Assembly (NCBI GenBank): GCA_010671905.1
Contig: JAAHII010000001.1
Coordinates: forward strand, 434,001 to 498,000
Direction of reading: 5' to 3'
DNA length: 64,000 nt
DNA from: Leptolyngbya sp. SIOISBB
GTDB lineage: Bacteria > Cyanobacteriota > Cyanobacteriia > Phormidesmidales > Phormidesmidaceae
Under the pieces are notes generated by a model, which searched no databases, had not been told where the DNA came from, and saw nothing but the letters and a program-made list of their open reading frames with translations. The translations under genes were made by a program, and so were the position numbers. Below, one piece after another: positions 51,127-60,008 of this stretch. The stretch's first letter is position 1. Every line of letters begins with the position of its first letter.

Positions 51127-52272
51127 CTAATTCCCGTTAGGAGCGGTACTAGAGGGGCCACTTGGGTTAGAAAAGGTGTTGATGTAGCCACCCCCCGTAT
51201 AGGTCCCTGGCGGGCGCGGCGCGGTAAAGGGCTGTGGTGTTGCACTCTGAGCCGGGGTAACAGTGGGGACAACCGGCGTGTATGGGGTTACGAACCCATT
51301 ACTGACATCGATATCAGAAGAGCTAGTTGAGGGTAACCCGGTCCCTGCTGTTACTCCCGACACCCCAGTACTCGGGAGAGGGGATGCAGCTCCTGGAAAG
51401 GCGGCTGGACTAGAACTACTGCTACCCGGCAATGGGGGCATGAGGTCTAGGGTTGCGGGTGCTGTGTATCCTGTGGTTCCAGGGGGCGGTGACATTTGTG
51501 GCAGCGTCGGCAAAACCGGGAAGTCAACACCAGGAATGGTGACTGTTTGAGAGCTAAATTCTCCAGGTGGCAAGGTATCTTGAGTCGTGCCGTCAGCAGT
51601 CTCTTGACTCACAACTTGGTTCGGATCAGATTGCGATCGCAGTTCATTGGCAAGGGGCGAGTCTTCCTGCGTTTGGACAGCGCCAGCAAGTCCGGCTTGG
51701 TTGCTTAATGCCTCTGCCAATGGATTGATGGGTTGGTCGCTAGTCGCCGTCGTGTCACGGTTAGTGCGCCCAAAGTAATTGAAATTGACGCCCCCAAATT
51801 GACTGCCTGCGCTACTGGCACCACTGTTAATACGTAAGGAATTTCTACCGAATTCATACTGTTGCAAATAGCCAGAAAAGGGACTGTCTCCCAGTTGTGC
51901 GCTAGCAGCATTCGGCTGTGACAGCGCTAAGGTTTCGTTGAGGAATGAGTTCTGTGCAGTCGCATCGCCCGTTGGCAGTACCTGGGTTTGTGGGTTATTG
52001 CCAGCTTCAACGCCTAACTCATTCAAGAGGAGAGTGAGATTATCCAGATCCGTGGCAGCAGCTTGTTCTTCTGGTGTCAGCCCGGACAAATCAAGCTCTT
52101 CATTGGGGCCTGCTGACTCATCTTCGAACGCACCAAACCACTCAGGGTGACGCAAATAATCCCAGATGAACACCCCCAGCAATAACGCGCCGATGGTTGA
52201 AGCTAACGGTAAAGGCCGAGTAAAGAAGCGCAGTCGCTTAATGACTACATCCAACCAGGAAGTGCTTTCCAT
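51127..52272 (-). CDS. Membrane-anchored low-complexity protein, unknown
   Basis: The 381-residue protein has one membrane helix at about 21-41 (PLASTIGALLLGVFIWDYLR). An acidic segment (SGLTPEEQAAATDLDNLTLL) follows. The long Ser/Pro/Thr/Gln-rich remainder includes SGYLQQYEFGRNSLRINSG and PPPGTTGYTAPATLDLMPPL. No catalytic motif is visible. The layout resembles a cell-envelope linker or scaffold protein. I do not recognise the family. The coding bias looks like that of its neighbours, so it is probably a real gene. Confidence 0.6.
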   Translation of the reverse strand: MESTSWLDVVIKRLRFFTRPLPLASTIGALLLGVFIWDYLRHPEWFGAFEDESAGPNEELDLSGLTPEEQAAATDLDNLTLLLNELGVEAGNNPQTQVLPTGDATAQNSFLNETLALSQPNAASAQLGDSPFSGYLQQYEFGRNSLRINSGASSAGSQFGGVNFNYFGRTNRDTTATSDQPINPLAEALSNQAGLAGAVQTQEDSPLANELRSQSDPNQVVSQETADGTTQDTLPPGEFSSQTVTIPGVDFPVLPTLPQMSPPPGTTGYTAPATLDLMPPLPGSSSSSPAAFPGAASPLPSTGVSGVTAGTGLPSTSSSDIDVSNGFVTPYTPVVPTVTPAQSATPQPFTAPRPPGTYTGGGYINTFSNPSGPSSTAPNGN

Positions 52273-52725
52273 GTGCCTTTAAGAACCAAACCCAGTACTC
52301 ACACCCTCATGTTAGCGGTCGATTCTCGTTTATGGGGCAGATGTCGTGCGTCTTGTCAGTTACTTCGCAAATGCCTGAGTGAGGCAAACACGTTCGCCAG
52401 ATTAAGGTCAATCTGCCAATGTTTAACCTATTGATGATTTGGTCTTAAGCCACACCACAGAGGATACGGCAGGGAAACTCGATGGTGGTGGAACTAACTT
52501 TTGCCAAAATCCATGGTGAGTTTTCATACCCTGTTGCCAGGTTGCCCACCGACTAATCTTCGAGCCGTCTATTGGCCATTGCGCCAACAATTGTTGGGGT
52601 CAACGCCTGGGATGCCAAGGCGTTGTGAAATATCGGCTCAATAGTCTGACCACCAAGAGGCTAAGTGAGGTTGGCAAAGAACTGGGACAGGTCAGCATAA
52701 GGGTTCATTAATCTCAAGCCGCATT
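52273..52725. promoter_or_regulatory. Control region before the response regulator gene
   Basis: The gap of about 450 bp has no gene. It has a perfect 14-bp palindrome CCAACAATTGTTGG at 52584-52597. A hairpin follows at once: CAACGCCT (52601-52608) pairs with AGGCGTTG (52618-52625). They lie about 100-140 bp before the response regulator. Either could be an operator or an mRNA leader structure. Confidence 0.5.
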
Positions 52726-53484
52726 ATGGTGCAAAACTTAGACAACCCTTTACAAGCGGGGATTGCGCTGCAACAAGATCACATCTTGGTGGTCGATGAT
52801 GAAGCCTTGATTCGTGAAACAGTTAGCTTGGCACTCAAGGATGAGGGCTATCTCGTTGATGTGGCGGCAGATGGCACGTTTGCTTTCGAGCTTCTGAACA
52901 AACCGATTCAGCAGCGGACGGGTGAACTGCCACCATTTGACTTAGCAGTTTTAGATTTAATGCTGCCGGGAGTCAGTGGCCTCGACCTTTGCCGATTAAT
53001 CCGTCATCGTAATTGGGACATTCCGATCTTGATTTTGAGCGCTAAGGGCAGTGAAACAGACCGGGTCGTTGGGTTAGAGGTGGGTGCAGACGATTACCTA
53101 GCCAAGCCATTTGGCATGCGCGAATTGGTGGCTCGATGTCGAGCTTTATTAAGACGCTATCGGCGAGCTCAAGCGCCTCAAGCAACTTCAGTGTTGACTT
53201 ACGAAGAAATTATTCTGTACCTGAATGAACTACGGGTGACGGTGAATGAACGAGAAGTTGCTCTATCTCCTAAAGAATTTCGCATCCTAGAGTTGTTCAT
53301 GCATCATCCCAATCGGGTATGGAGTCGTGAAGAACTCATCGATAAGGTTTGGGGGCCTGATTTTATGGGCGATCGCAAAACCGTTGATGTCCATATTCGC
53401 TGGTTGCGCGAAAAGATCGAGTCTGACCCCAGCAAACCCAAATACATCGTGACCTTAAGAGGTTTTGGTTACCGCTTTGGCTAA
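52726..53484 (+). CDS. OmpR/PhoB-family response regulator
   Basis: The 252-residue protein has a receiver domain at about 18-140: the acidic pair in HILVVDDEALIRET, the phospho-acceptor Asp in FDLAVLDLMLPGVSG and Lys in DDYLAKPFGMREL. A winged-helix DNA-binding domain follows at about 160-252 (VALSPKEFRILELFMHHPNR, VWSREELIDKVWGPDFMG, TVDVHIRWLREKIESDPSK, TLRGFGYRFG). It is close in style to cyanobacterial SphR/PhoB-type regulators, but the phosphate link is not shown here. No histidine kinase gene is adjacent, so the partner is elsewhere. Confidence 0.92.
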   Translation: MVQNLDNPLQAGIALQQDHILVVDDEALIRETVSLALKDEGYLVDVAADGTFAFELLNKPIQQRTGELPPFDLAVLDLMLPGVSGLDLCRLIRHRNWDIPILILSAKGSETDRVVGLEVGADDYLAKPFGMRELVARCRALLRRYRRAQAPQATSVLTYEEIILYLNELRVTVNEREVALSPKEFRILELFMHHPNRVWSREELIDKVWGPDFMGDRKTVDVHIRWLREKIESDPSKPKYIVTLRGFGYRFG

Positions 53485-53610
53485 CTGCGTATGAGCTCAC
53501 GTTGGCAGCTAGTCAGTGAGGCTGGTGAACGTTCTGGCAATGAACTTTCTGACGATGAACGTTCTGGCGATTGAATTGCAGCTCATGGTCATCTGTACAT
53601 CTTTGATGGC

Positions 53611-55368
53611 TCAGTCGTTAGCGTTGTGGCGAGAGAACGTATAAATCCGTTGGGTCTGTAGATGCCCTTGCAACTCAGAAGGATGGAGCACGTCTTGCCC
53701 TGGCCCCATGGAAAAGACTTGGCGACTTAGCCCAACTTGTAACCGACTAAAGGGATCGGCACCATCCGATAAAATCATTTCGAGCTGTTCTAAATTGGGT
53801 GACTGCACCAGTTCGTCCAATATCTGGGCCAGCGATCGCCAGATTTGAGAGGCCGCCTGGTTGTACCATTCCGGTTTTACCTCTTGAGCCGTTTCCAGGC
53901 CCAGGTTCACAATGAGTTTGCCTTGTCCTAGTAACGCTACAGCCACGGAACGCACTTCTTCTTGAGCCAAAAAACCCGCTTGTTGGGACAGATGGCGCAC
54001 CTTTTCCAACTGTTCATATTTAGCTGGAATCGCTGAAAAATCTTCCTTGGTTTGAATCGCGATCGTGATCAAATAGGTTTGCAACAGCAAATGTCCTAAT
54101 TTTTGAGCCTTAGTCTCTAAATAATGGGAGTTGTAAGGGGTCGCTTCGATAATCAGGGGGACGCGATCGACCATTTCGAGCCCATAGCCTTTCAACCCGG
54201 CGATTTTGCGTGGATTGTTGGTAATGAGGCAGAACTGGCGCACGCCAATGTCATTCAAAATTTGTGCCCCCATGCCGTAGTTGCGCTGATCGACTGGGAG
54301 GCCAAGTTTTTCGTTAGCCTCTACCGTATCGAGTCCCAAATCTTGCAGTGAATACGCTTTCAACTTATTGACCAGGCCAATGCCGCGACCTTCTTGCCGC
54401 AGGTAAACGACAACCCCTCGACCAGCCGCTTCAATCATCTTGAGCGCTGCCTGTAATTGCATCCGACAGTCACAACGCAGCGACCCGAAGGAATCGCCGG
54501 TCAAGCATTCCGAATGCACCCGGACCATCACGGGTTGGTCGGCAAACGTCTCAGGGTCACCTTTTACGAGGGCCACATGTTCGGAGTTATCCATCAGATT
54601 GCGATAGGCATAAATGTCGAAATGCCCAAACTGCGTGGGCATAACCGCGATCGCCTCGCGTTGGATAAACCGTTCATGCTCGAGTCGATAACTGATCAAA
54701 TCGGCAATGCTGATGAGCTTGAGACCGTGGGTTTGAGCATAGTCTATGAGCTCAGGCAAGCGGGCCATCGAACCATCAGGATTCTGAATTTCGCAAATTA
54801 CCCCAGCCGGATACAATCCGGCTAATCGCGCGAGGTCGACTCCCGCTTCGGTATGCCCGGCGCGTTTCAGGACGCCACCCGCTTTCGCCCGCAGCGGAAA
54901 AATGTGCCCAGGACGCCGCAGATCTTGGGGTTGTGCCTGAGGATTGAGCGCCACCTGGATTGTCCGCGCCCGATCGTCGGCAGAGATCCCGGTCGTGACC
55001 CCCCAGTGCAACGCCGCATCAATGCTCACCGTAAAGGCGGTCTGCTCGTTTTCATCCTCAAAGGAGCTCTGGGTCACCATGAGGGGCAGCTCTAGCTCAT
55101 CTAAGCGATCGCCAGTCATCGCCAGGCAAATTAACCCCCGAGCCTCTACGGCCATGAAGTTGATCATGTCTGGTGTTGCGAACTGGGCAGCACAAATAAC
55201 GTCACCTTCATTCTCACGATTTTCATCATCAACGACGACGATCGAACGCCCCGCCGTCAGATCAGTGAGGGCCTCTTCAATGCTGTCAAACGCAAAGTCT
55301 AATGGTTTTGAGTCGATGGGCTCAGATTGCGAGACGCCTGTAGGTGTCACGTCTTCAAGGTTCGCCAA
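53611..55368 (-). CDS. ribBA: Bifunctional DHBP synthase / GTP cyclohydrolase II
   Basis: The 585-residue enzyme covers two first steps of riboflavin synthesis. The N-terminal DHBP synthase (RibB) domain is at about 30-230: VVVDDENRENEGDVICAAQF, HWGVTTGISADDRARTIQ and RPGHIFPLRAKAGGVLKRAG with HTEAGVDL. The GTP cyclohydrolase II (RibA) domain is at about 235-430: zinc-binding HSECLTGDSFGSLRCDCRMQ, RQEGRGIGLVNKLKAYSLQD and TNNPRKIAGLKGYGLEMVDR. The C-terminal extension of about 150 residues is usual for cyanobacterial RibBA. It is downstream of cphA on the same strand. Confidence 0.95.
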   Translation of the reverse strand: MANLEDVTPTGVSQSEPIDSKPLDFAFDSIEEALTDLTAGRSIVVVDDENRENEGDVICAAQFATPDMINFMAVEARGLICLAMTGDRLDELELPLMVTQSSFEDENEQTAFTVSIDAALHWGVTTGISADDRARTIQVALNPQAQPQDLRRPGHIFPLRAKAGGVLKRAGHTEAGVDLARLAGLYPAGVICEIQNPDGSMARLPELIDYAQTHGLKLISIADLISYRLEHERFIQREAIAVMPTQFGHFDIYAYRNLMDNSEHVALVKGDPETFADQPVMVRVHSECLTGDSFGSLRCDCRMQLQAALKMIEAAGRGVVVYLRQEGRGIGLVNKLKAYSLQDLGLDTVEANEKLGLPVDQRNYGMGAQILNDIGVRQFCLITNNPRKIAGLKGYGLEMVDRVPLIIEATPYNSHYLETKAQKLGHLLLQTYLITIAIQTKEDFSAIPAKYEQLEKVRHLSQQAGFLAQEEVRSVAVALLGQGKLIVNLGLETAQEVKPEWYNQAASQIWRSLAQILDELVQSPNLEQLEMILSDGADPFSRLQVGLSRQVFSMGPGQDVLHPSELQGHLQTQRIYTFSRHNAND

Positions 55369-55772
55369 GGTTATTTATTTCACTCATTTGTCCTCATAAT
55401 CGATTCTAATGTGCTGACTTGATCCATGGCAGTTGGTCTATGGCCTTTGAGGCAATTTCAGAGGGTGACGCCGGATAATTTGCCAGCCATTTGCGGCTAG
55501 AAGCCGGTTCTTGGCAGTCGTTTGTGATATGGACTGGTATAGCAATTTCTGAATTCTGTTGTGATCGCCCAACTTTGCTGCTCAACGGTTGGTGCTGGGA
55601 GATTGGTCGACGTTGCAACTGGGTTGCCCAGTAAAGATTAGGTCACCGAGTCATTTAGCCGATTTTTTGCCTGAGCACCTCTACATCGCCCAGCCAGCGG
55701 CAATGTAGGATTGCATATCTGCCAGTTAAGAGTCTGGGCCGTCTCAGCTGTTACTTCCTGGGCCGATGAAAG
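55369..55772. other. Gene-free stretch between cphA and ribBA
   Basis: About 400 bp without a supported gene. A 70-codon minus-strand frame at 55406-55618 lacks any recognisable motif and is not called. No strong hairpin with T-run was found after cphA. Confidence 0.4.
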
Positions 55773-58466
55773 TCACTGTCCACCGACTGACAGGGGCTCC
55801 AGGGGGGACGAGTCGAGTGACAAATCAGCTGTGGCTGCTTCAGGCGGATCCATTACTGGATTCCGGGCCATAATCAGCTCAATCGCCCGACTGACTTGTT
55901 CTGGAAAGATGACGATGAGGGCATCTTTAGGAGCGTTGTCCAGTGCTGATTCGATCGCCGTGATTTCATCTAGCTCGACTGTATAGGGTACCGATGGTGC
56001 TGTTGACTGGGTAATGCCCTGAATGATGAGATTGGCAGCTTCACCCTCGGGACGGCCTCGACCATCATCATCTTCTTTCACAATGAGTTGATTAAAGAAG
56101 GAAGCGGAAAGTTTGCCTAAGCCCACCAGGTCTTCATCGCGGCGATCGCCCGGCCCGCCAACGACTCCAATCGTGGAGCCCGCCCAGTTCTTCACAAAGC
56201 TGCCGACGGCTTCATAGCCCGCTGGATTGTGGGCATAATCCACCAGCACATGATAGTCGCCCAGATTGAACAGATTCATGCGACCTGGCGCCTGCTGTGC
56301 CGACGCCTCAAAGCTGCGCAGGGCGGCCCGAATCTGGTCTACCGGGATGCCTTGGACATAGGCCGCCAAACTCGCCGCGAGGGCATTGGCGATCATGAAG
56401 TCAGCGCGTCCTCCCAGAGTCACGGGCACCTGTTTGACATCTTCAATCCGGTAGACCCAATCTTGCTGCAGGATCACTAAGTGACCGTCGTCATAAACGG
56501 CCGCGATGCCTCCGTCTCGGACATGTTTTTGCACCAGGGGATTTTGCGCCTCTAGCGAGAAATAAGCGACCTTGCCCACCACGTGATCGGCCATCGCCGC
56601 TACCCGTTCATCATCGGCATTCAAAATCGCGTAGCCATCAGCGTGAACGGATTCTGCAATGACTGATTTAACCCGGGCCATTTGGTCAATCGTGTTGATG
56701 TCGCCGAGCCCCAAATGATCCGCCGCAACATTTAAGACGACCCCCACGTCACAGTTAGCAAAGGCCAAGCCCGATCGCAGAATTCCCCCCCGAGCAGTTT
56801 CTAAGACGGCCATCTCAACGGTGGGATCTCGCAGGATCATTTGAGCACTCTGAGGACCCGTCGTATCCCCTTTCTCGATCAGGCGATCGCCGATATAAAT
56901 GCCATCAGTGGTGGTAAACCCGACAGCCTTGTATACCTGTCGAGCAATGTGGGCAATCAAGCGAGTGGTGGTGGTTTTACCATTTGTCCCCGTGACGGCC
57001 ACGATGGGAATGCGGGTCGGGGTCCCCGGCGGAAACAGCATCTGTAAAATTGGTGCCGCCACATTGCGAGCGATGCCCTGACTGGGGGCTAGGTGCATCC
57101 GCAATCCCGGAGCGGCATTCACTTCCACAATCACGCCATCCGCTTCTCGCAAAGGTTTCGTAATATCGGTCGTAATCACATCGATACCCGCAATATCCAG
57201 GTCGATGATCCGCGACACTCGCTCGGCCAGCCAAAGAGTTTCTGGATGAATATCGTCGGTGCGATCGATGGCAGTACCCCCAGTGCTGAGATTCGCTGTG
57301 GCTCGCAGATAAGCGACCTGATCAGCCTCTAGTACGGTATCGAGGGCCAAGCCTTGACGGCCTAGCATTTCCTCTGTGGCCGCATCGAGCTTGATTTGCG
57401 TTAAGACATTGTCGTGACCATCGCCCCGTCTCGGATTACGGTTTTCCTGTTCTACCAACTCAGTAATAGTTTGTTGACCATCGCCCACGACCCGAGCGGG
57501 TACGCGCTCGGCGACGGCCACCACCTGATGATTGACCACTAAGATGCGGTGGTCACGCCCCGCATAAAAGTGCTCGACAATGACGCCCTTCGAAATTGCC
57601 TTAGCGCGATCGTAAGCTGCCTCAGCTGCCCGCCAAGTGCGAATATCGGTCGTAATTCCCCGGCCATGATTGCCATCTAAAGGCTTAATCACAATGGGGT
57701 ACCCGCCTAGCCTTTCGATGGTTGTTTCGAGTTCATCGAAGGCAAAAATCACTCTGCCAGCCGGTACGGGGGCTCCCATACTTTCCAAAACGGCTTTGGT
57801 GCGTTCTTTGTCGCAGGCGAGCTCAACTCCCAGCACGTTGCTGGAAGAGGTCAGAGCAGCCTGCACTCGCTTTTGATATTGACCGTACCCGAGTTGGAAC
57901 AGATCACACTCTTCCAATTCCATCCAGGGAATCCCTCGGGCTTCCGCTTCCGCCACGAGCGCTTCGGTCGTGGCTCCCAAGGAGACCTCCGTTCGCAGCT
58001 CATTGAGATCCGCGAGATCTGTTTGAAGTTCTTGTTCCGGGTAAGTCCCCGTCTCCACGATACTTTGACACAGGCGTACAGCCGCCCGGGTGGCATACCG
58101 GCCCGCCGCTTCGTTTTGATATTCGACCACCACTTGGTACACACCAGGGGTAGCAGTCTCGCGGGTTCGACCAAAGCCGACTGCCATATCTGCGAGCACC
58201 TGCAGTTCCAGGGCGACGTGCTCCACAATATGGCCCATCATCGTGCCTTCGCGCAGCCGCTGTAAGAAACCACCGCGACATCCTGGTGAACAGTAATGTT
58301 CTTCCAAACTGGGCAGCACCTGAACCAATCCCTCATAAAAACCGGGCAGCGTGTCAGAGGGGCGATCAGCGAGATCTTCCAAATCGAGCCGCGCTACGAT
58401 CAATTTGGGACGACGGATACTCCAGTAATTAGGACCACGAAGGGTGCGAGTTTGGAGAATTTTCAT
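55773..58466 (-). CDS. cphA: Cyanophycin synthetase
   Basis: The enzyme of about 897 residues makes cyanophycin (multi-L-arginyl-poly-L-aspartate) with ATP. It starts at MKILQTRTLRGPNYWSIRRP, the usual family start; the longer frame from 58580 adds 38 unrelated residues. Domains in order are the N-terminal domain (about 1-160, GHIVEHVALELQVLADM), the ATP-grasp domain (about 210-470, IVIKPLDGNHGRGITTDIRT and VIVEVNAAPGLRMHL) and the Mur-ligase-like domain (about 485-860). The last has P-loop VAVTGTNGKTTTTRL, ETARGGILRSGLAF and VDYAHNPAGYEAVG. cphB lies upstream on the same strand. Confidence 0.97.
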   Translation of the reverse strand: MKILQTRTLRGPNYWSIRRPKLIVARLDLEDLADRPSDTLPGFYEGLVQVLPSLEEHYCSPGCRGGFLQRLREGTMMGHIVEHVALELQVLADMAVGFGRTRETATPGVYQVVVEYQNEAAGRYATRAAVRLCQSIVETGTYPEQELQTDLADLNELRTEVSLGATTEALVAEAEARGIPWMELEECDLFQLGYGQYQKRVQAALTSSSNVLGVELACDKERTKAVLESMGAPVPAGRVIFAFDELETTIERLGGYPIVIKPLDGNHGRGITTDIRTWRAAEAAYDRAKAISKGVIVEHFYAGRDHRILVVNHQVVAVAERVPARVVGDGQQTITELVEQENRNPRRGDGHDNVLTQIKLDAATEEMLGRQGLALDTVLEADQVAYLRATANLSTGGTAIDRTDDIHPETLWLAERVSRIIDLDIAGIDVITTDITKPLREADGVIVEVNAAPGLRMHLAPSQGIARNVAAPILQMLFPPGTPTRIPIVAVTGTNGKTTTTRLIAHIARQVYKAVGFTTTDGIYIGDRLIEKGDTTGPQSAQMILRDPTVEMAVLETARGGILRSGLAFANCDVGVVLNVAADHLGLGDINTIDQMARVKSVIAESVHADGYAILNADDERVAAMADHVVGKVAYFSLEAQNPLVQKHVRDGGIAAVYDDGHLVILQQDWVYRIEDVKQVPVTLGGRADFMIANALAASLAAYVQGIPVDQIRAALRSFEASAQQAPGRMNLFNLGDYHVLVDYAHNPAGYEAVGSFVKNWAGSTIGVVGGPGDRRDEDLVGLGKLSASFFNQLIVKEDDDGRGRPEGEAANLIIQGITQSTAPSVPYTVELDEITAIESALDNAPKDALIVIFPEQVSRAIELIMARNPVMDPPEAATADLSLDSSPLEPLSVGGQ

Positions 58467-59056
58467 AGGTGGCAGAAGAGTGATTGGCAGATATCGACGA
58501 GACAAAAGGCTTTTGGCACAGTCAGTGTCTGAGATACACAAAAACTGCTTGCCCTCTGAGATAAAGAGTAGAGCAAACATGCCTGTAAGTGAATCAGCCT
58601 AAATCCTTCGGCTGATTCACAGACTTGACCTAATTCATTTTCTAAACGATTTACAGAGGAAAATGCATGACATCGGACTTCGATTTAAGGAACCAAAAGA
58701 TACTTTCAAAGTCGATTTTGTCTTGCAAATGGCTTAGCAATCGTGTCGAGCAACAGGACTTGAGAGGAATCGAACAACTGTAGTCGATAATACAAAATTC
58801 ATTTGGGAACTACAAAAGCACCATATTACTGTCAGAAACTCATGACACTTCTGGGGGGATTCGCCAGTTTGATTTCCATCGGCACCCGCCAAAACCGCAA
58901 AGGACTAGTACACAACGGCGTAAATTTGCATACCATTCGTGATGAGCAAGGGGGCAGGGGAGTAAGCGGGAGCCGATTCTGGAGAGGTATCGCGACTTAT
59001 GCCCTTGAGGGCTGGCCGGCTCTGTCAGTAGCATCAGGGCTGAGAGTTGACACTCA
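58467..59056. other. Gap between cphB and cphA
   Basis: About 590 bp without a supported gene. It is AT-rich at 58590-58800, the probable cphA promoter region, which suggests cphA can be transcribed separately from cphB. Open frames at 58803-59093 (plus) and 58840-59130 (minus) have no recognisable motif. Confidence 0.45.
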
Positions 59057-59890
59057 TCAGACGGGTGAAGCCATTTCCACACTGGGCGTATGAATTGAAC
59101 GCCGTTTGTAGTCATAGCGATCGCCCGCACTCAAGATATGCACTTGCAGGTCGTGCAGGCTGAGGGGAGAGATCCCATCAGACAACGGATAATTGGTATG
59201 GGTCAGAGCCCGAGGATCAATCACCGTCACAGCACCTTTGCCAACGACTTCAAAGGTGCCGTCACCGCGAAAAGCCGCGCAGGTGTCTTCGTCAATGCCG
59301 ATCCCTAACTTGTCGGGATGGGCCGCGATCGCACTCAGCAGTCGCGCCATGCGATTGCGGTTATGGAAGTGCTGATCTACCAATAACTCAGGAATAATGC
59401 CCAAGCCATCCATGAGGTCGACCAGTGAGCGATTGGGCGATTCACCACTGCTGCCCCCGGAAATCATTTTTTCACCCATCACGGCAGCTCCGGCGCTCGT
59501 GCCAGCCAATACTAAAGACCCCAAATGCAGGCGTTGCATAATCGCCATCATGAAGGTGCTGTTGTGAATGAAATCAAACAGCCTTACTTGATCACCGCCC
59601 GAGAGAAAAACCCCAGTGCAGGTATCTAATCGCTCTATCCAACGACTCTCGTCGCCTTCCTGAGGGCTACGAATGTTGAGGATCTGAACACTCCGCGCCC
59701 CCAACTCGGTAAAAATTCGGTAGTAACGGGCACCCACCACGCTGGGTTCTTGAGAAGCGCAGGGAACAATCCCAATGGTTGCTTGCTGACCGCCTGCACT
59801 CTTAAAAAAGGCCGTTAATATTTCAAGTTTACCGACCTTATCTTCTGCCCCGCCAATTGCCATGATGGGGTATTTGGTCGGAATCGTCAT
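59057..59890 (-). CDS. cphB: Cyanophycinase
   Basis: The 277-residue peptidase of family S51 releases beta-Asp-Arg dipeptides from cyanophycin. It has MAIGGAEDKVGKLEILTAFF, GVFLSGGDQVRLFDFIHN and the nucleophile elbow LAGTSAGAAVMGEKMISGGS with the catalytic Ser at about residue 132. LLVDQHFHNRNRMARLL carries the likely His, and GIGIDEDTCAAF is also present. The length fits the family. It is upstream of cphA on the same strand, the common cphB-cphA order. With agrE/argZ nearby it links storage to arginine use. Confidence 0.97.
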   Translation of the reverse strand: MTIPTKYPIMAIGGAEDKVGKLEILTAFFKSAGGQQATIGIVPCASQEPSVVGARYYRIFTELGARSVQILNIRSPQEGDESRWIERLDTCTGVFLSGGDQVRLFDFIHNSTFMMAIMQRLHLGSLVLAGTSAGAAVMGEKMISGGSSGESPNRSLVDLMDGLGIIPELLVDQHFHNRNRMARLLSAIAAHPDKLGIGIDEDTCAAFRGDGTFEVVGKGAVTVIDPRALTHTNYPLSDGISPLSLHDLQVHILSAGDRYDYKRRSIHTPSVEMASPV

Positions 59891-60008
59891 AACCTACTAA
59901 TCAAGGAAGTCTTTTCACTAGGATGCCTGGGCATTCATCAACAATAGCTTAAAACTGGGGGATGGCGCGAAAATCTGCGGCTGCCAATAAAGCAGTCAGA
60001 GCCGGGAT

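Noticed and set aside
55406-55618. Small minus-strand frame between cphA and ribBA
   Set aside because: No motif, no ribosome binding site of note and unremarkable composition.
58803-59130. Overlapping frames on both strands between cphA and cphB
   Set aside because: Neither has a recognisable family pattern; one overlaps the cphB end.
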